Source: a virus
Reading direction: 5' to 3' (one strand)
Virus record (IMG/VR): IMGVR_UViG_3300000116_000132
Location: 1-21,383 of that record
DNA: 21,383 nucleotides
Of this stretch, positions 1 through 6,988 are shown piece by piece. The position numbers were made by a program, and so were the translations under genes. A model generated the notes under the pieces. That model was not told where the DNA came from, did not search any database, and saw only the letters and a program-made list of their open reading frames with translations. Numbering within the stretch: position 1 is the first letter of the stretch; the number at the start of each line of letters is the position of its first letter.

Positions 1-1450
1 TTATGAATGCGCCTCTGTAAGGTGAAATAAATGCGACTGCATCCTTTCTAATGTCAGCAACTGCAATAACTTGCTGGGCGAGGTTCTGTGCCTCTGTCTT
101 AGTATGATTTGCCGAACCCATCAGTAGGAAATCTACTGCATAAGCATCATTATTTTGGAATAACTGATATCCTGTTGACAACTTAGAAACAGTTGCTTTT
201 AAAGCATCAACTGTTCCGATTCCGGAAGCACCATTATAATCTTTACCATTTACCATGGTCAGATCTTGTTTTCCAGTTGCACCAAATATAATTCCTTTGG
301 CATCTTGATCCCAACCTAAATCACCCTGTTCGGTGAATGCGGCACTAAATCCGGTGGTTGTTAATCCAGTGGGGGCACCACCACCAAAAATGAAGTTTGA
401 GTTAGTTTTTAAATATTTTCTCCAATAGGAAGGAGAACCAACAGAAAACTCTGCATCCTTTGCTTTGGAAAGACTTAGATGTTTTTCAAGAACAGTTCCG
501 GCATTTCCGGTAATTTTTCCGTCTCCATCAAGAACTACAACATGAAGTTCATCAAATCTTGCTCCTCTTGCCGAAGCATAATCAGAAGTTCCTGGTCTGT
601 CAGCAATAACATTCCACTTAATACTTGCTACACTAGTTCCAACACCAACATTACTTGTTGAAGTTGCAAGAGTCTGCTGATCAAACCAATCTGCTTTTGC
701 ATTAACACTTGTGTGTATACCAGCTGCTCCGGCATTGTTGACAACTGTGATGTTATATTCTGTACCAAACTGGTAGATTCCGTTCTGTTGATAATCAACA
801 GCAGTCTCTGTTCCTGCAGCAGAAACATGAGATAAGACTTTGACGTATGCTTGTGCTCCCTCAACTTGAGTAATGATTCCTTTCAGAACTCCGTCAAGAG
901 TTGTTCCTGCACCAACACCAGGAAGAACGCTGTCAATTGCCTGTGTTACACCAAATCCTACCGTAGCAATTCCTGTAGCAGGAAGTTCCAGGATTTGATC
1001 TGCCTTACAATCAAGAATGGCAACTCTAATTCCGTTTGCCCAAGAACCGGGGTTTTTACCAGTGACAATTACATTAGGAACGACATTCTCGTCATAACCT
1101 AATTCTTCATAATGATCTGTGCTTTTAATTTTAATGCTTGTAGCACTATTACTACTATCTACAGCATTCTTCAGATCGTCGTCATCTGCTCTTACAACTC
1201 TTAATGATCCACCATATGCTAGGAATGATGAAGCAACCATCCAGGTTTCATATTGCTTATCAGAACCATATGGTTGACCAAAATTATTCAGTAAATCATT
1301 TTCGTTTCCAACAAGGGTTGGCAATTCTACTGGTCCCTGTGCAAAAGCACCAACCATTCCGCCTGTCTTATTGGTGGAAGAGTCAATTCTTCCTTGAGTA
1401 AGGTCTACTTCTCTTACGACAATACCGGGAGATGCTAAATTTAGCGGCAT
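1..1450 (-). CDS. gp18: Tail sheath protein gp18, N-terminal part (3' end outside window)
   Basis: This is the contractile tail sheath subunit, which polymerises around the tail tube and contracts on infection. The frame is open from the ATG at 1450 to the left window edge, giving 483 codons with no stop; T4 gp18 is about 660 residues, so the C-terminus is missing. I recognise the N-terminus MPLNLASPGIVVREVDLTQG, typical of T4-like sheath proteins of marine phages, followed by GGMVGAFAQGPVELP and the YETWMVASSFLAYGGSLRVV segment, then RADDDDL. The last visible residues read SPYRGAFI. A good ribosome site (AGGAA, 7 bases upstream) supports the start. The gene has its own late promoter and follows the terminase block, as in T4. 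Identification rests on recognised family sequence and gene order. Confidence 0.93.
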   Translation of the reverse strand, partial: MPLNLASPGIVVREVDLTQGRIDSSTNKTGGMVGAFAQGPVELPTLVGNENDLLNNFGQPYGSDKQYETWMVASSFLAYGGSLRVVRADDDDLKNAVDSSNSATSIKIKSTDHYEELGYDENVVPNVIVTGKNPGSWANGIRVAILDCKADQILELPATGIATVGFGVTQAIDSVLPGVGAGTTLDGVLKGIITQVEGAQAYVKVLSHVSAAGTETAVDYQQNGIYQFGTEYNITVVNNAGAAGIHTSVNAKADWFDQQTLATSTSNVGVGTSVASIKWNVIADRPGTSDYASARGARFDELHVVVLDGDGKITGNAGTVLEKHLSLSKAKDAEFSVGSPSYWRKYLKTNSNFIFGGGAPTGLTTTGFSAAFTEQGDLGWDQDAKGIIFGATGKQDLTMVNGKDYNGASGIGTVDALKATVSKLSTGYQLFQNNDAYAVDFLLMGSANHTKTEAQNLAQQVIAVADIRKDAVAFISPYRGAFI

Positions 1451-1456
1451 CTTAAG

Positions 1457-1461
1457 TTCCT
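1457..1461 (-). promoter_or_regulatory. Ribosome binding site of gp18
   Basis: Minus-strand AGGAA within GAGAGAGGAAC, about 7 bases before the ATG at 1450. It is one of the stronger Shine-Dalgarno matches in the window, which suits a very abundant product. Confidence 0.7.
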
Positions 1462-1487
1462 CTCTCAGTCCTAGTTTATTCTAAAAA

Positions 1488-1495
1488 TATTTATT
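1488..1495 (-). promoter_or_regulatory. T4-type late promoter upstream of gp18
   Basis: Minus-strand AATAAATA lies 37 bases before the gp18 ATG, in the gap after the zinc-ribbon gene. It matches the relaxed late consensus reported for cyanophages (NATAAATA), not the perfect T4 TATAAATA. Initiation 5 to 7 bases downstream would leave a leader of about 30 bases holding the AGGAA site. It probably gives the sheath gene a transcript independent of the terminase genes. Confidence 0.7.
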
Positions 1496-1533
1496 AAAAC
1501 GGGTATTTTCATTGGGGAAACAATGCATGAACA

Positions 1534-1764
1534 CTACCAATCTGGATATTCCCACACACTTTTTAAACCTTTATCTTTTCTTTTTTTCAATATTCTATTT
1601 TTCGTACATTCCTTACATTCATAAGAATATGCCGATGGCAAAGTTCCTCTACCCTTTCTTATCAAATAAAAACCTTCCATCAAATCTTTCTTCTGACCAC
1701 AAACTCTACACTTTCTTTCATAAAAAAGAAGATGTTCAAGTTCTAGTTGGTCATCAAAGTCCAT
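1534..1764 (-). CDS. Small zinc-ribbon protein between gp17 and gp18
   Basis: A 76-residue basic protein with two cysteine pairs: C19-x2-C22 (KCRVCGQKK) and C50-x2-C53 (YECKECTK), 27 residues apart, followed by a lysine/arginine-rich stretch (KNRILKKRKDK). This is a four-cysteine zinc ribbon. Pattern and spacing resemble the zinc-binding N-terminal part of the T4 endonuclease VII (gp49) family, but no nuclease domain follows and I see no HNH catalytic motif, so only nucleic-acid or protein binding is suggested. I chose the ATG at 1764 because its A is shared with the gp17 stop (TGATG), implying coupled translation. A GTG at 1779, in frame, would add five residues. Specific function is unknown. 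Confidence 0.75.
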   Translation of the reverse strand: MDFDDQLELEHLLFYERKCRVCGQKKDLMEGFYLIRKGRGTLPSAYSYECKECTKNRILKKRKDKGLKSVWEYPDW

Positions 1765-3413
1765 CACATATAATCCCACATATATGATTTATCGCCATAT
1801 TCATCAGTGTGCCAACGATCTCCATTATTATCTACAAAACTCTCGCCATCATCAAGTCCATCAGATATAAATCCAAATGGGGCCATGTCCTGTTCTATTT
1901 GGTCTCTTTGATCTTCATACAATCTTTTTCTTACATCCTGATCAGTCATTTCTTTAAAATATTCTTGCTGCACTAACCAAGAGAAAATAACAAGGCACAT
2001 TGCAAGGTCATCATTACATCCTTCCTCTGCTTCAAAAGAATTATGTTTTTGAGAGAATGTAGTTAGTTCTGAAATAATATCATAATCTACTGTAAGTAAC
2101 TTATCATCCTCTAAAAGTGTCTTTAAATTAGAGCACCCCAATTTTTTAACTGCGGCAGTCATTCTTACACCAAGTTGAGTTTTCTTTCCAGAAAATCCCT
2201 GTCCGACAATCTGACCATTTCTTCCTCTCATAGAAGCCATTAAAATATTTTGATATTCTAAATCGTATTGAAGAATACTTGCAACCTGATCTCCGATGTC
2301 ATTTACTTCTATCATTAAGTATGCTTGATTATATGCTTTAGCAACATCAAGAATAATATTTGGAAACAACATCGGTTTTATTTCGTTGTTTCTGTATTTG
2401 GCAATAGCTTTATATGGAAATTCTGTTGTATCAAAAACTATAAATGCAGAGTAATCATTTCCGAGTCCTCTTGCGACATCAACAGTCATTATATAATTAT
2501 GTTCCTTTATTGGATTCTCATAGATATCAAGACCAGCATTTCTTTTTATCGGATCTTCATATACAAGGTTTCTAAGTTTTGATGGATTAATTAATGTATT
2601 AACAGAACCTAAGAATTCACATTCAAACTCAACCTTAAACTGTTGTTCAGATGTGTTTGCAATCGTAGTATCCTTCCACTGAGCGTCTCTGCCGGGAACT
2701 TCACTCCAATGGACATCAGTCGGTATATATTCGTTCTTGCCCCTCTCAGCATCGTGCCACATACGGTAGAAGTGATTCATACCATGTGGTGTAGATACGA
2801 TAATTACCTTGGTGTTTTTACCAGAAGTAATAGTAGGATAAACAGAGGCAAAGAACGAGTCTGCAACATGGTTTGGAACGAATGCAAATTCGTCAAGAAA
2901 CAAAATGTTAAATGACATTCCTCGGACAGCACTTGCAGATGTAGATGCTGCTAAAATTTTACTTCCGTTTTCTAATTCAATATTACCTTTATTCCAAACT
3001 AATACACCCTGCTGCATCCACTTAGGAAGATTCTCATATGCTGTTGCGAGTCTTGCTAAAAGTTCTCTGGCAGTTGCTGCTTTGTTTGCAAGAATACCAA
3101 TATTGACACTATCATTGAAAATAAGATAATGAAGAAGATATGAAATAACAGTTGTAGATTTACCAGTCTGTCGTGGCATCTTACAGATATTAAATCTGTT
3201 GTTATGAAAATTATTAATTAATTTTTTCTGAAAGTGATATGGATGGAACTGTGTCAATCCTTCATCCAGAGAAATAATTTTTATATAATTATTTGCAAAA
3301 TATACGGGATCTTCTTTACACTTAAGAAATTCAATGATTTGTTCTTCACTAAATTCAATCGGCGTATTTGCTTTTTTTAGGTTGGGATTACCTAAGTATA
3401 CACTATCAGTCAT
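1764..3413 (-). CDS. gp17: Terminase large subunit gp17 (packaging ATPase and nuclease)
   Basis: The DNA-packaging motor: it docks on the portal, pumps DNA into the prohead using ATP, and cuts the concatemer. It has 549 residues (T4 gp17 has 610). ATPase domain: Walker A RQTGKST at about 81-87, Walker B NILFLDE at about 169-175 followed by FAFVPN, and coupling motif IIVSTPHG at about 204-211. Nuclease domain, RNase H fold: acidic residues in MTVDVARGLGNDYSAF (D312), LMIEVNDIGD (E369) and CNDDLAM (D468/D469), matching the catalytic triad of T4 gp17. All key residues are present, so it looks functional. It follows gp16 as in T4. No clear Shine-Dalgarno precedes the ATG; coupling to gp16 translation is plausible. 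Confidence 0.97.
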   Translation of the reverse strand: MTDSVYLGNPNLKKANTPIEFSEEQIIEFLKCKEDPVYFANNYIKIISLDEGLTQFHPYHFQKKLINNFHNNRFNICKMPRQTGKSTTVISYLLHYLIFNDSVNIGILANKAATARELLARLATAYENLPKWMQQGVLVWNKGNIELENGSKILAASTSASAVRGMSFNILFLDEFAFVPNHVADSFFASVYPTITSGKNTKVIIVSTPHGMNHFYRMWHDAERGKNEYIPTDVHWSEVPGRDAQWKDTTIANTSEQQFKVEFECEFLGSVNTLINPSKLRNLVYEDPIKRNAGLDIYENPIKEHNYIMTVDVARGLGNDYSAFIVFDTTEFPYKAIAKYRNNEIKPMLFPNIILDVAKAYNQAYLMIEVNDIGDQVASILQYDLEYQNILMASMRGRNGQIVGQGFSGKKTQLGVRMTAAVKKLGCSNLKTLLEDDKLLTVDYDIISELTTFSQKHNSFEAEEGCNDDLAMCLVIFSWLVQQEYFKEMTDQDVRKRLYEDQRDQIEQDMAPFGFISDGLDDGESFVDNNGDRWHTDEYGDKSYMWDYM

Positions 3414-3428
3414 AATTTAAATACAAAA

Positions 3429-3530
3429 CTATTTTTCGGAATTACTATCTAAAAACCCTTTCTTTAACATTTTTGATAAGTCTGATGTAGAACCAATAAA
3501 CACTGCATTGTTTGTGACACTGCTGGTTTT
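3429..3530 (-). other. Out-of-frame C-terminal remainder of gp16
   Basis: Directly after the gp16 stop, the +1 frame reads 33 sense codons and then TAG at 3431-3429. The peptide begins KTSSVTNNAVFIGSTSDLSK and ends KGFLDSNSEK. From memory, a segment of the form TNNAVFVGSTAELQK closes gp16 in marine T4-like phages, so this looks like the true gp16 tail. Joined to the 114 residues upstream it would give a 146-residue protein ending 15 bases before gp17. It has no start codon of its own near its beginning. It is reached only by a frameshift, or it is lost through a GTAA duplication. Confidence 0.7.
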
Positions 3531-3540
3531 ACTTACTTAC
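3529..3540 (-). repeat. Triple GTAA tandem repeat that breaks the gp16 frame
   Basis: Minus-strand GTAAGTAAGTAA (TTAC three times on the plus strand). The third copy supplies the in-frame TAA of gp16. With two copies the frame would read GTA AGT AAA ACC and run straight into the conserved-looking tail. This is a classic site of slippage or tandem duplication. Confidence 0.85.
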
Positions 3541-3873
3541 TGATTCTTCATCTACCTCTTTTACCTTTTTCTGAAGGTCCATTAATTTATCAGTCGTATC
3601 AGCAACTGATTTAATAAGTTGACCTGCAACTTCGTATGCTCTAGGACTTCCACCTTCGCTGGCAAGTTCCATTATACCATTTAAAGTTTCCTGACCTTTT
3701 TCAATCAAAGAATATAAATTTGCTCTGGTATAATCATAATCTTTTTTAATATCCTCTGGTTTTGATGCAGATTTTGGAGCAGCAACATCAAGAGATTTGG
3801 GTGTTTTATCAACCTCAACAATGCTGCTCTCAACATTAAGTGCTTCATCCAAATCGTCATAGTTATTTTTCAT
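3529..3873 (-). CDS. gp16: Terminase small subunit gp16 (C-terminus apparently frame-broken)
   Basis: The small terminase recognises phage DNA and regulates the gp17 ATPase. The ORF as read is 114 residues (T4 gp16 has 164). The family-like central region is DYTRANLYSLIEKGQETLNG (about 47-66) followed by SPRAYEVAGQLIKSVADTTD, which forms the helical oligomerisation core, then a charged helix LMDLQKKVKEVDEE. The N-terminal 45 residues are acidic and low in complexity. Identity also follows from position between gp15 and gp17. The ORF stops at VSK because of a third GTAA copy; the following 33 codons in the +1 frame look like the genuine C-terminus. The product is therefore either truncated, made full length by frameshifting, or the sequence carries a 4-base error. 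Confidence 0.9.
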   Translation of the reverse strand: MKNNYDDLDEALNVESSIVEVDKTPKSLDVAAPKSASKPEDIKKDYDYTRANLYSLIEKGQETLNGIMELASEGGSPRAYEVAGQLIKSVADTTDKLMDLQKKVKEVDEESVSK

Positions 3874-3879
3874 ATCAAA

Positions 3880-4677
3880 TTACAAATCTATTTGTCTTGT
3901 AGGACTGAGGTCTTTTGAATCGCCATAATCTGTCCAAGTTTCAGAGAAACCAAAATCATCATTTGGTCCTGCATCCGATGGATCTGGAGTAAGTGTATAT
4001 CTGACTTCGCGTTTTGCAGTTTGAGTATTTGTGCCAGAATGTTGATCGACAATAACTTTTTTGATGAGTCCTTCTGTGCTTTCGGCAACCGGACCAAACA
4101 AATAAGTTTTTGCAGTGAAACTTAAAGTGTATATTAATGCTCTTCTACTCTCAAAAGATCCTTCATAATCATCTTGGAAAGAAATATTTTCTAGAACTAT
4201 GGGGATGTCTCTTTTTTCTCCAATAGAACTTATTAGATCTACTGTTAAATTAAATGATGGTTGAAAAAATGGAAGTATCTGTTCAATAATTTGCAAAGCA
4301 TCATCATTCAATTTACTAAAAATACTTAACTCAAATCCAATATTATAAGGAACAGGCATAAAAACTTTTTTCAAATTTGTTCCGTCTGATGCCTTGAATG
4401 TTTGTGTTATTCCCGATTTTCTTGTAGGATCATATTGAATATTTGTCATCTCAAATGACATTCTTGGTAAAGTTATGGCAATTGATTTTGATAACTCTGC
4501 CTGTTCTTGAATTTTTGCCAAATACTTTTGTTGTGGTCCATATGCCAAACCAACCTTAATATCATCAAGAATCGTTCCATCAGATTTTTTGTGCTTGATA
4601 TTAATGTTATTAAACAAAGTTCCGAAAGAAATAATTGTCTTTCGTATTATTTCATGGTAATAATAAGTTCCTAACAT
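3880..4677 (-). CDS. gp15: Tail completion and sheath stabilizer protein gp15
   Basis: gp15 caps the finished tail, stabilises the sheath and forms the joint with the neck. It has 265 residues, close to T4 gp15 (272). Recognisable segments are the N-terminal MLGTYYYHEIIRKTIISFGT with LFNNINIKHK, the LPRMSFEMTNIQYDPTRK segment (about 70-88), VPYNIGFELSIFSKLNDDAL (about 108-127) followed by QIIEQILPFFQPSFN, and TYTLSFTAKTYLFGP-like sequence near residue 190. The acidic C-terminal tail is species-variable. The start overlaps the gp14 stop by one base (TAATG) and has a GGAG site 7 bases upstream, so both coupling and independent initiation are possible. Order gp14-gp15-gp16 is as in T4. Confidence 0.94.
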   Translation of the reverse strand: MLGTYYYHEIIRKTIISFGTLFNNINIKHKKSDGTILDDIKVGLAYGPQQKYLAKIQEQAELSKSIAITLPRMSFEMTNIQYDPTRKSGITQTFKASDGTNLKKVFMPVPYNIGFELSIFSKLNDDALQIIEQILPFFQPSFNLTVDLISSIGEKRDIPIVLENISFQDDYEGSFESRRALIYTLSFTAKTYLFGPVAESTEGLIKKVIVDQHSGTNTQTAKREVRYTLTPDPSDAGPNDDFGFSETWTDYGDSKDLSPTRQIDL

Positions 4678-6131
4678 TAATATTCTCCGAAGGGATTACT
4701 TTCACTAAAATCTAATAATGAATCTGCTTCCAATTCAATTTCTTCATTGGAATCAGAAGGTTGATCATGACTATCAAGATCATGAGTCTTTATAGTATAT
4801 GTAGCAGTTGATATAGATCCAACGATAGTTTCACCTTCAAAGAACTCTCCCGTATTGAGTGATACTCTCAGTTTGGTTTCTCCAATAACTGTTATGGTTC
4901 CTGCAGTAGAAACTTGAACACCAGAATCAAAGTCTTTAACAATAGCAGTAACTCCAGAACTTTGACCCGTGACCGTTTCGTTATAGTAGAAAGTTCCAAT
5001 ACCAGAAGTAGGTCCAGAGAACTCAAGACTTATTGGACCGGATGTATATCCAATACCAGAGTTTAGGATTCTTACTGTATTAATTCCGGCACCAGCACCA
5101 GCAGAAGATGTGAATATTGGATTAAGAACAGCAGTGTTGATTCCTGATGGAGGAGTGGCAACACTAACATTTGGAGCAAATGAGTATCCAGTTCCGGCAA
5201 CACCAACAACAACTTGCTGAACACCAAAAGTAGTAGAGATAGAGCATGTTGCAGCAGCACCAGAACCCCCACCACCAGCAATTGTAATGATTGGTGCTAC
5301 TGTATATCCAGCACCAGCATTTGTCATTTCAAGTCTAAAGATTGAAGTGACATTAGCTCTCTGAGTTGTAATGGCAACCGCAGATGCTCTATGTCCACCA
5401 TTTGGTGCATCCGAGAAAGTAATTGTTGGTGCTGAAGTAAATCCAGAACCATCATTATTTAAGAATATCTCAGTAACACGACCACTTGATACTCCAACAG
5501 TTGCCTGTGCAGTTTTGCCAATTCCAACAAGGTCAATTGTTGTAATATAACCTTCATCTTTCAGTTGATTATCAACTTCGGCAATACTAGTATCAATAAA
5601 CTCATTTTCATATTCAAACAGTTCACAACTCAAATCATAAGTATAAAGTTTGCCAAGTTGATAAAATGGTTTTTCATGTTCTACTCTTTTTATTTCAAAC
5701 AATCTTTCTCCAAGAGGAAAATAAATCAAATCCCCTTCTTTTGGTCTTGTAATTAAATCACCAAAAGTATATTCCGTAATTTGACCTTCTCTAATACCAG
5801 AAGAAATTCCTTCTAGAAAGGGAGCAATAAATTCCTCAAATCTTTCTCTTGATATTGTCAAATTTACTTCATTTTTTAATCTTAAACCAAACTTTGTCAT
5901 TATGTCGCTGTCTGGCGCATAACCATCAATATTATTTAAATATGCTTCTATAAGAAAACTATCATCAAATTTTGATGATTGGATTTCTTTGATAATATTA
6001 TCGGTTTTAAATATTTTTCTTGGGAGGTAGTATACCTCTATGCCATGAATTTGTATGTGCTCATTAACCAAATCCTGCATGAGCGATTGCTCACCAGTAC
6101 TACCTTGCAAAAAATAAGAATTTAATACCAT
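4677..6131 (-). CDS. gp14: Neck protein gp14 with large beta-repeat insertion
   Basis: gp14 builds the neck with gp13 and seals the filled head. It has 484 residues against 256 in T4. Residues 1-200 match the family: VNEHIQIHGIEVYYLPRK, FLIEAYLNNIDGYAPDSD, MTKFGLRLKNEVNLTISRER, PKEGDLIYFPLGERLFEI and HEKPFYQLGKLYTYDLSCEL. The last 20 or so residues (SLLDFSESNPFGEY) also fit the T4 C-terminus. Between them, about 205-445 is an insertion absent from T4: four copies of a GxGYxxxP beta-unit (about 227, 272, 311, 357), then a GQSSGVTAIVKD module (about 388-443). The insertion probably projects from the neck surface. It lies 5 bases after gp13. Confidence 0.93.
   Translation of the reverse strand: MVLNSYFLQGSTGEQSLMQDLVNEHIQIHGIEVYYLPRKIFKTDNIIKEIQSSKFDDSFLIEAYLNNIDGYAPDSDIMTKFGLRLKNEVNLTISRERFEEFIAPFLEGISSGIREGQITEYTFGDLITRPKEGDLIYFPLGERLFEIKRVEHEKPFYQLGKLYTYDLSCELFEYENEFIDTSIAEVDNQLKDEGYITTIDLVGIGKTAQATVGVSSGRVTEIFLNNDGSGFTSAPTITFSDAPNGGHRASAVAITTQRANVTSIFRLEMTNAGAGYTVAPIITIAGGGGSGAAATCSISTTFGVQQVVVGVAGTGYSFAPNVSVATPPSGINTAVLNPIFTSSAGAGAGINTVRILNSGIGYTSGPISLEFSGPTSGIGTFYYNETVTGQSSGVTAIVKDFDSGVQVSTAGTITVIGETKLRVSLNTGEFFEGETIVGSISTATYTIKTHDLDSHDQPSDSNEEIELEADSLLDFSESNPFGEY
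4685..4689 (-). promoter_or_regulatory. Ribosome binding site of gp15
   Basis: Minus-strand CGGAG/GGAG, about 7 bases before the gp15 ATG and inside the gp14 C-terminal codons. It allows fresh initiation as well as coupling through the TAATG overlap. Confidence 0.6.
5030..5510 (-). repeat. Four GxGYxxxP beta-units within gp14
   Basis: Protein-level repeats of 40 to 46 residues: GSGFTSAPTITF, GAGYTVAPIITI, GTGYSFAPNVSV and GIGYTSGPISLEF, each followed by a glycine/alanine-rich linker and a valine/threonine-rich strand. The same unit recurs in the gp7-position protein, gp8 and the giant tail protein of this window. Confidence 0.8.
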
Positions 6132-6136
6132 GATAA

Positions 6137-6988
6137 CTATCCGATTAAATCAAGAGGTGGTAGTTCATATTCCGATGACATTCTTTGCTTTATGTCATCT
6201 AATTCTCTCAAAGCATCGTCATACAATTCTCTTCCATTAAGTTCCAATCCACCTGGAAGTTTTGCACCTCTAAATTTCAATAAATTTTGTCCCCACTGTT
6301 TTTTTATAAGAGCAGTTAAATATTTCTTCAAAAAACTATCATTATACACATTAGTAAATGTGTTGGGATCTAAAATTCTATAACAATCAAGAATGAGAAA
6401 AGTATCTTTTTTTTCTGATTTCCAATCAATATCCAAATACAATCTATTTTGTCTTTTGTTAAATCTAATCTGCTTATCGGTGCTTAGTAAAAATTCAATA
6501 TCTTCCAAATAAGTTTTTACCATTGAATATTGAAGAAGTTCTATTGAATTGAACTGATATATATCATTCAAGAATAACTGATATTTAATATTAAACATTC
6601 CGTTTGATATAGTGCTACTATCAAACCTAAACACCTTTTCAATTCCAATAACCGAATCTGGAACTTGAAGGAAATTAGAATTTTCGTAAAAATAATTAGT
6701 TGTTGTAGCCATACCACTTACTGTGGTAGTGATTCCAGATGTTGTTACAATACCTACAGTATTAGTTCCGCCAACTTGAGCAGTTCCTCTGTTAATATCA
6801 TCTTCAGTAAGTTTATATTTGAGATACATTCTCTCAATACCATCAAAATGACGTTCCTGAAAATATTGAAGAGCATCATCAACTAAGTCATCTAGTTGAT
6901 CATCATCTATATTGATTTCCAATACAGGAGCTCCTAACTGCCTCAGTGAGTAATCAACTAATTCCTGTCTACTTGCTGGTTTTGCCAT
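6137..6988 (-). CDS. gp13: Neck protein gp13
   Basis: gp13 joins the portal side of the head to the tail and is needed to complete the head. It has 283 residues (T4: 309). Family-like segments are SRQELVDYSLRQLGAPVLEI (about 6-25), LVDDALQYFQERHFDGIERM (about 34-53), FLQVPDSVIGIEKVFRFD (about 105-122), LFLNDIYQFNSIELLQYSMV, RLYLDIDWKSE, and FLKKYLTALIKKQWGQNLLK with FRGAKLPGG near the C-terminus. A short glycine/threonine-rich loop (GTNTVGIVTTSGITTTVSG, about 74-92) sits between the N-terminal helices and the core. The ATG shares its A with the TGA of the fibre gene (TGATG) and has a strong GGAGG site, so translation is probably both coupled and strong. Confidence 0.95.
   Translation of the reverse strand: MAKPASRQELVDYSLRQLGAPVLEINIDDDQLDDLVDDALQYFQERHFDGIERMYLKYKLTEDDINRGTAQVGGTNTVGIVTTSGITTTVSGMATTTNYFYENSNFLQVPDSVIGIEKVFRFDSSTISNGMFNIKYQLFLNDIYQFNSIELLQYSMVKTYLEDIEFLLSTDKQIRFNKRQNRLYLDIDWKSEKKDTFLILDCYRILDPNTFTNVYNDSFLKKYLTALIKKQWGQNLLKFRGAKLPGGLELNGRELYDDALRELDDIKQRMSSEYELPPLDLIG

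Noticed and set aside
1510-1525. Hairpin CATTG-GGGAAA-CAATG between the zinc-ribbon gene and gp18
   Set aside because: The stem is only five pairs and is not followed by a T-run on the minus strand, so it does not qualify as an intrinsic terminator.
3414-3528. Treating this as a plain intergenic spacer between gp16 and gp17
   Set aside because: It carries a stop-free frame with gp16-like C-terminal sequence ending just before gp17, and neither a late promoter box nor a terminator was seen.
5072-5281. Leucine-rich minus-strand ORF resembling a membrane protein
   Set aside because: It is an alternative-frame shadow of the gp14 repeat region; the A/T/V-rich codons there read as leucine in another frame. 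No ribosome site or family match.
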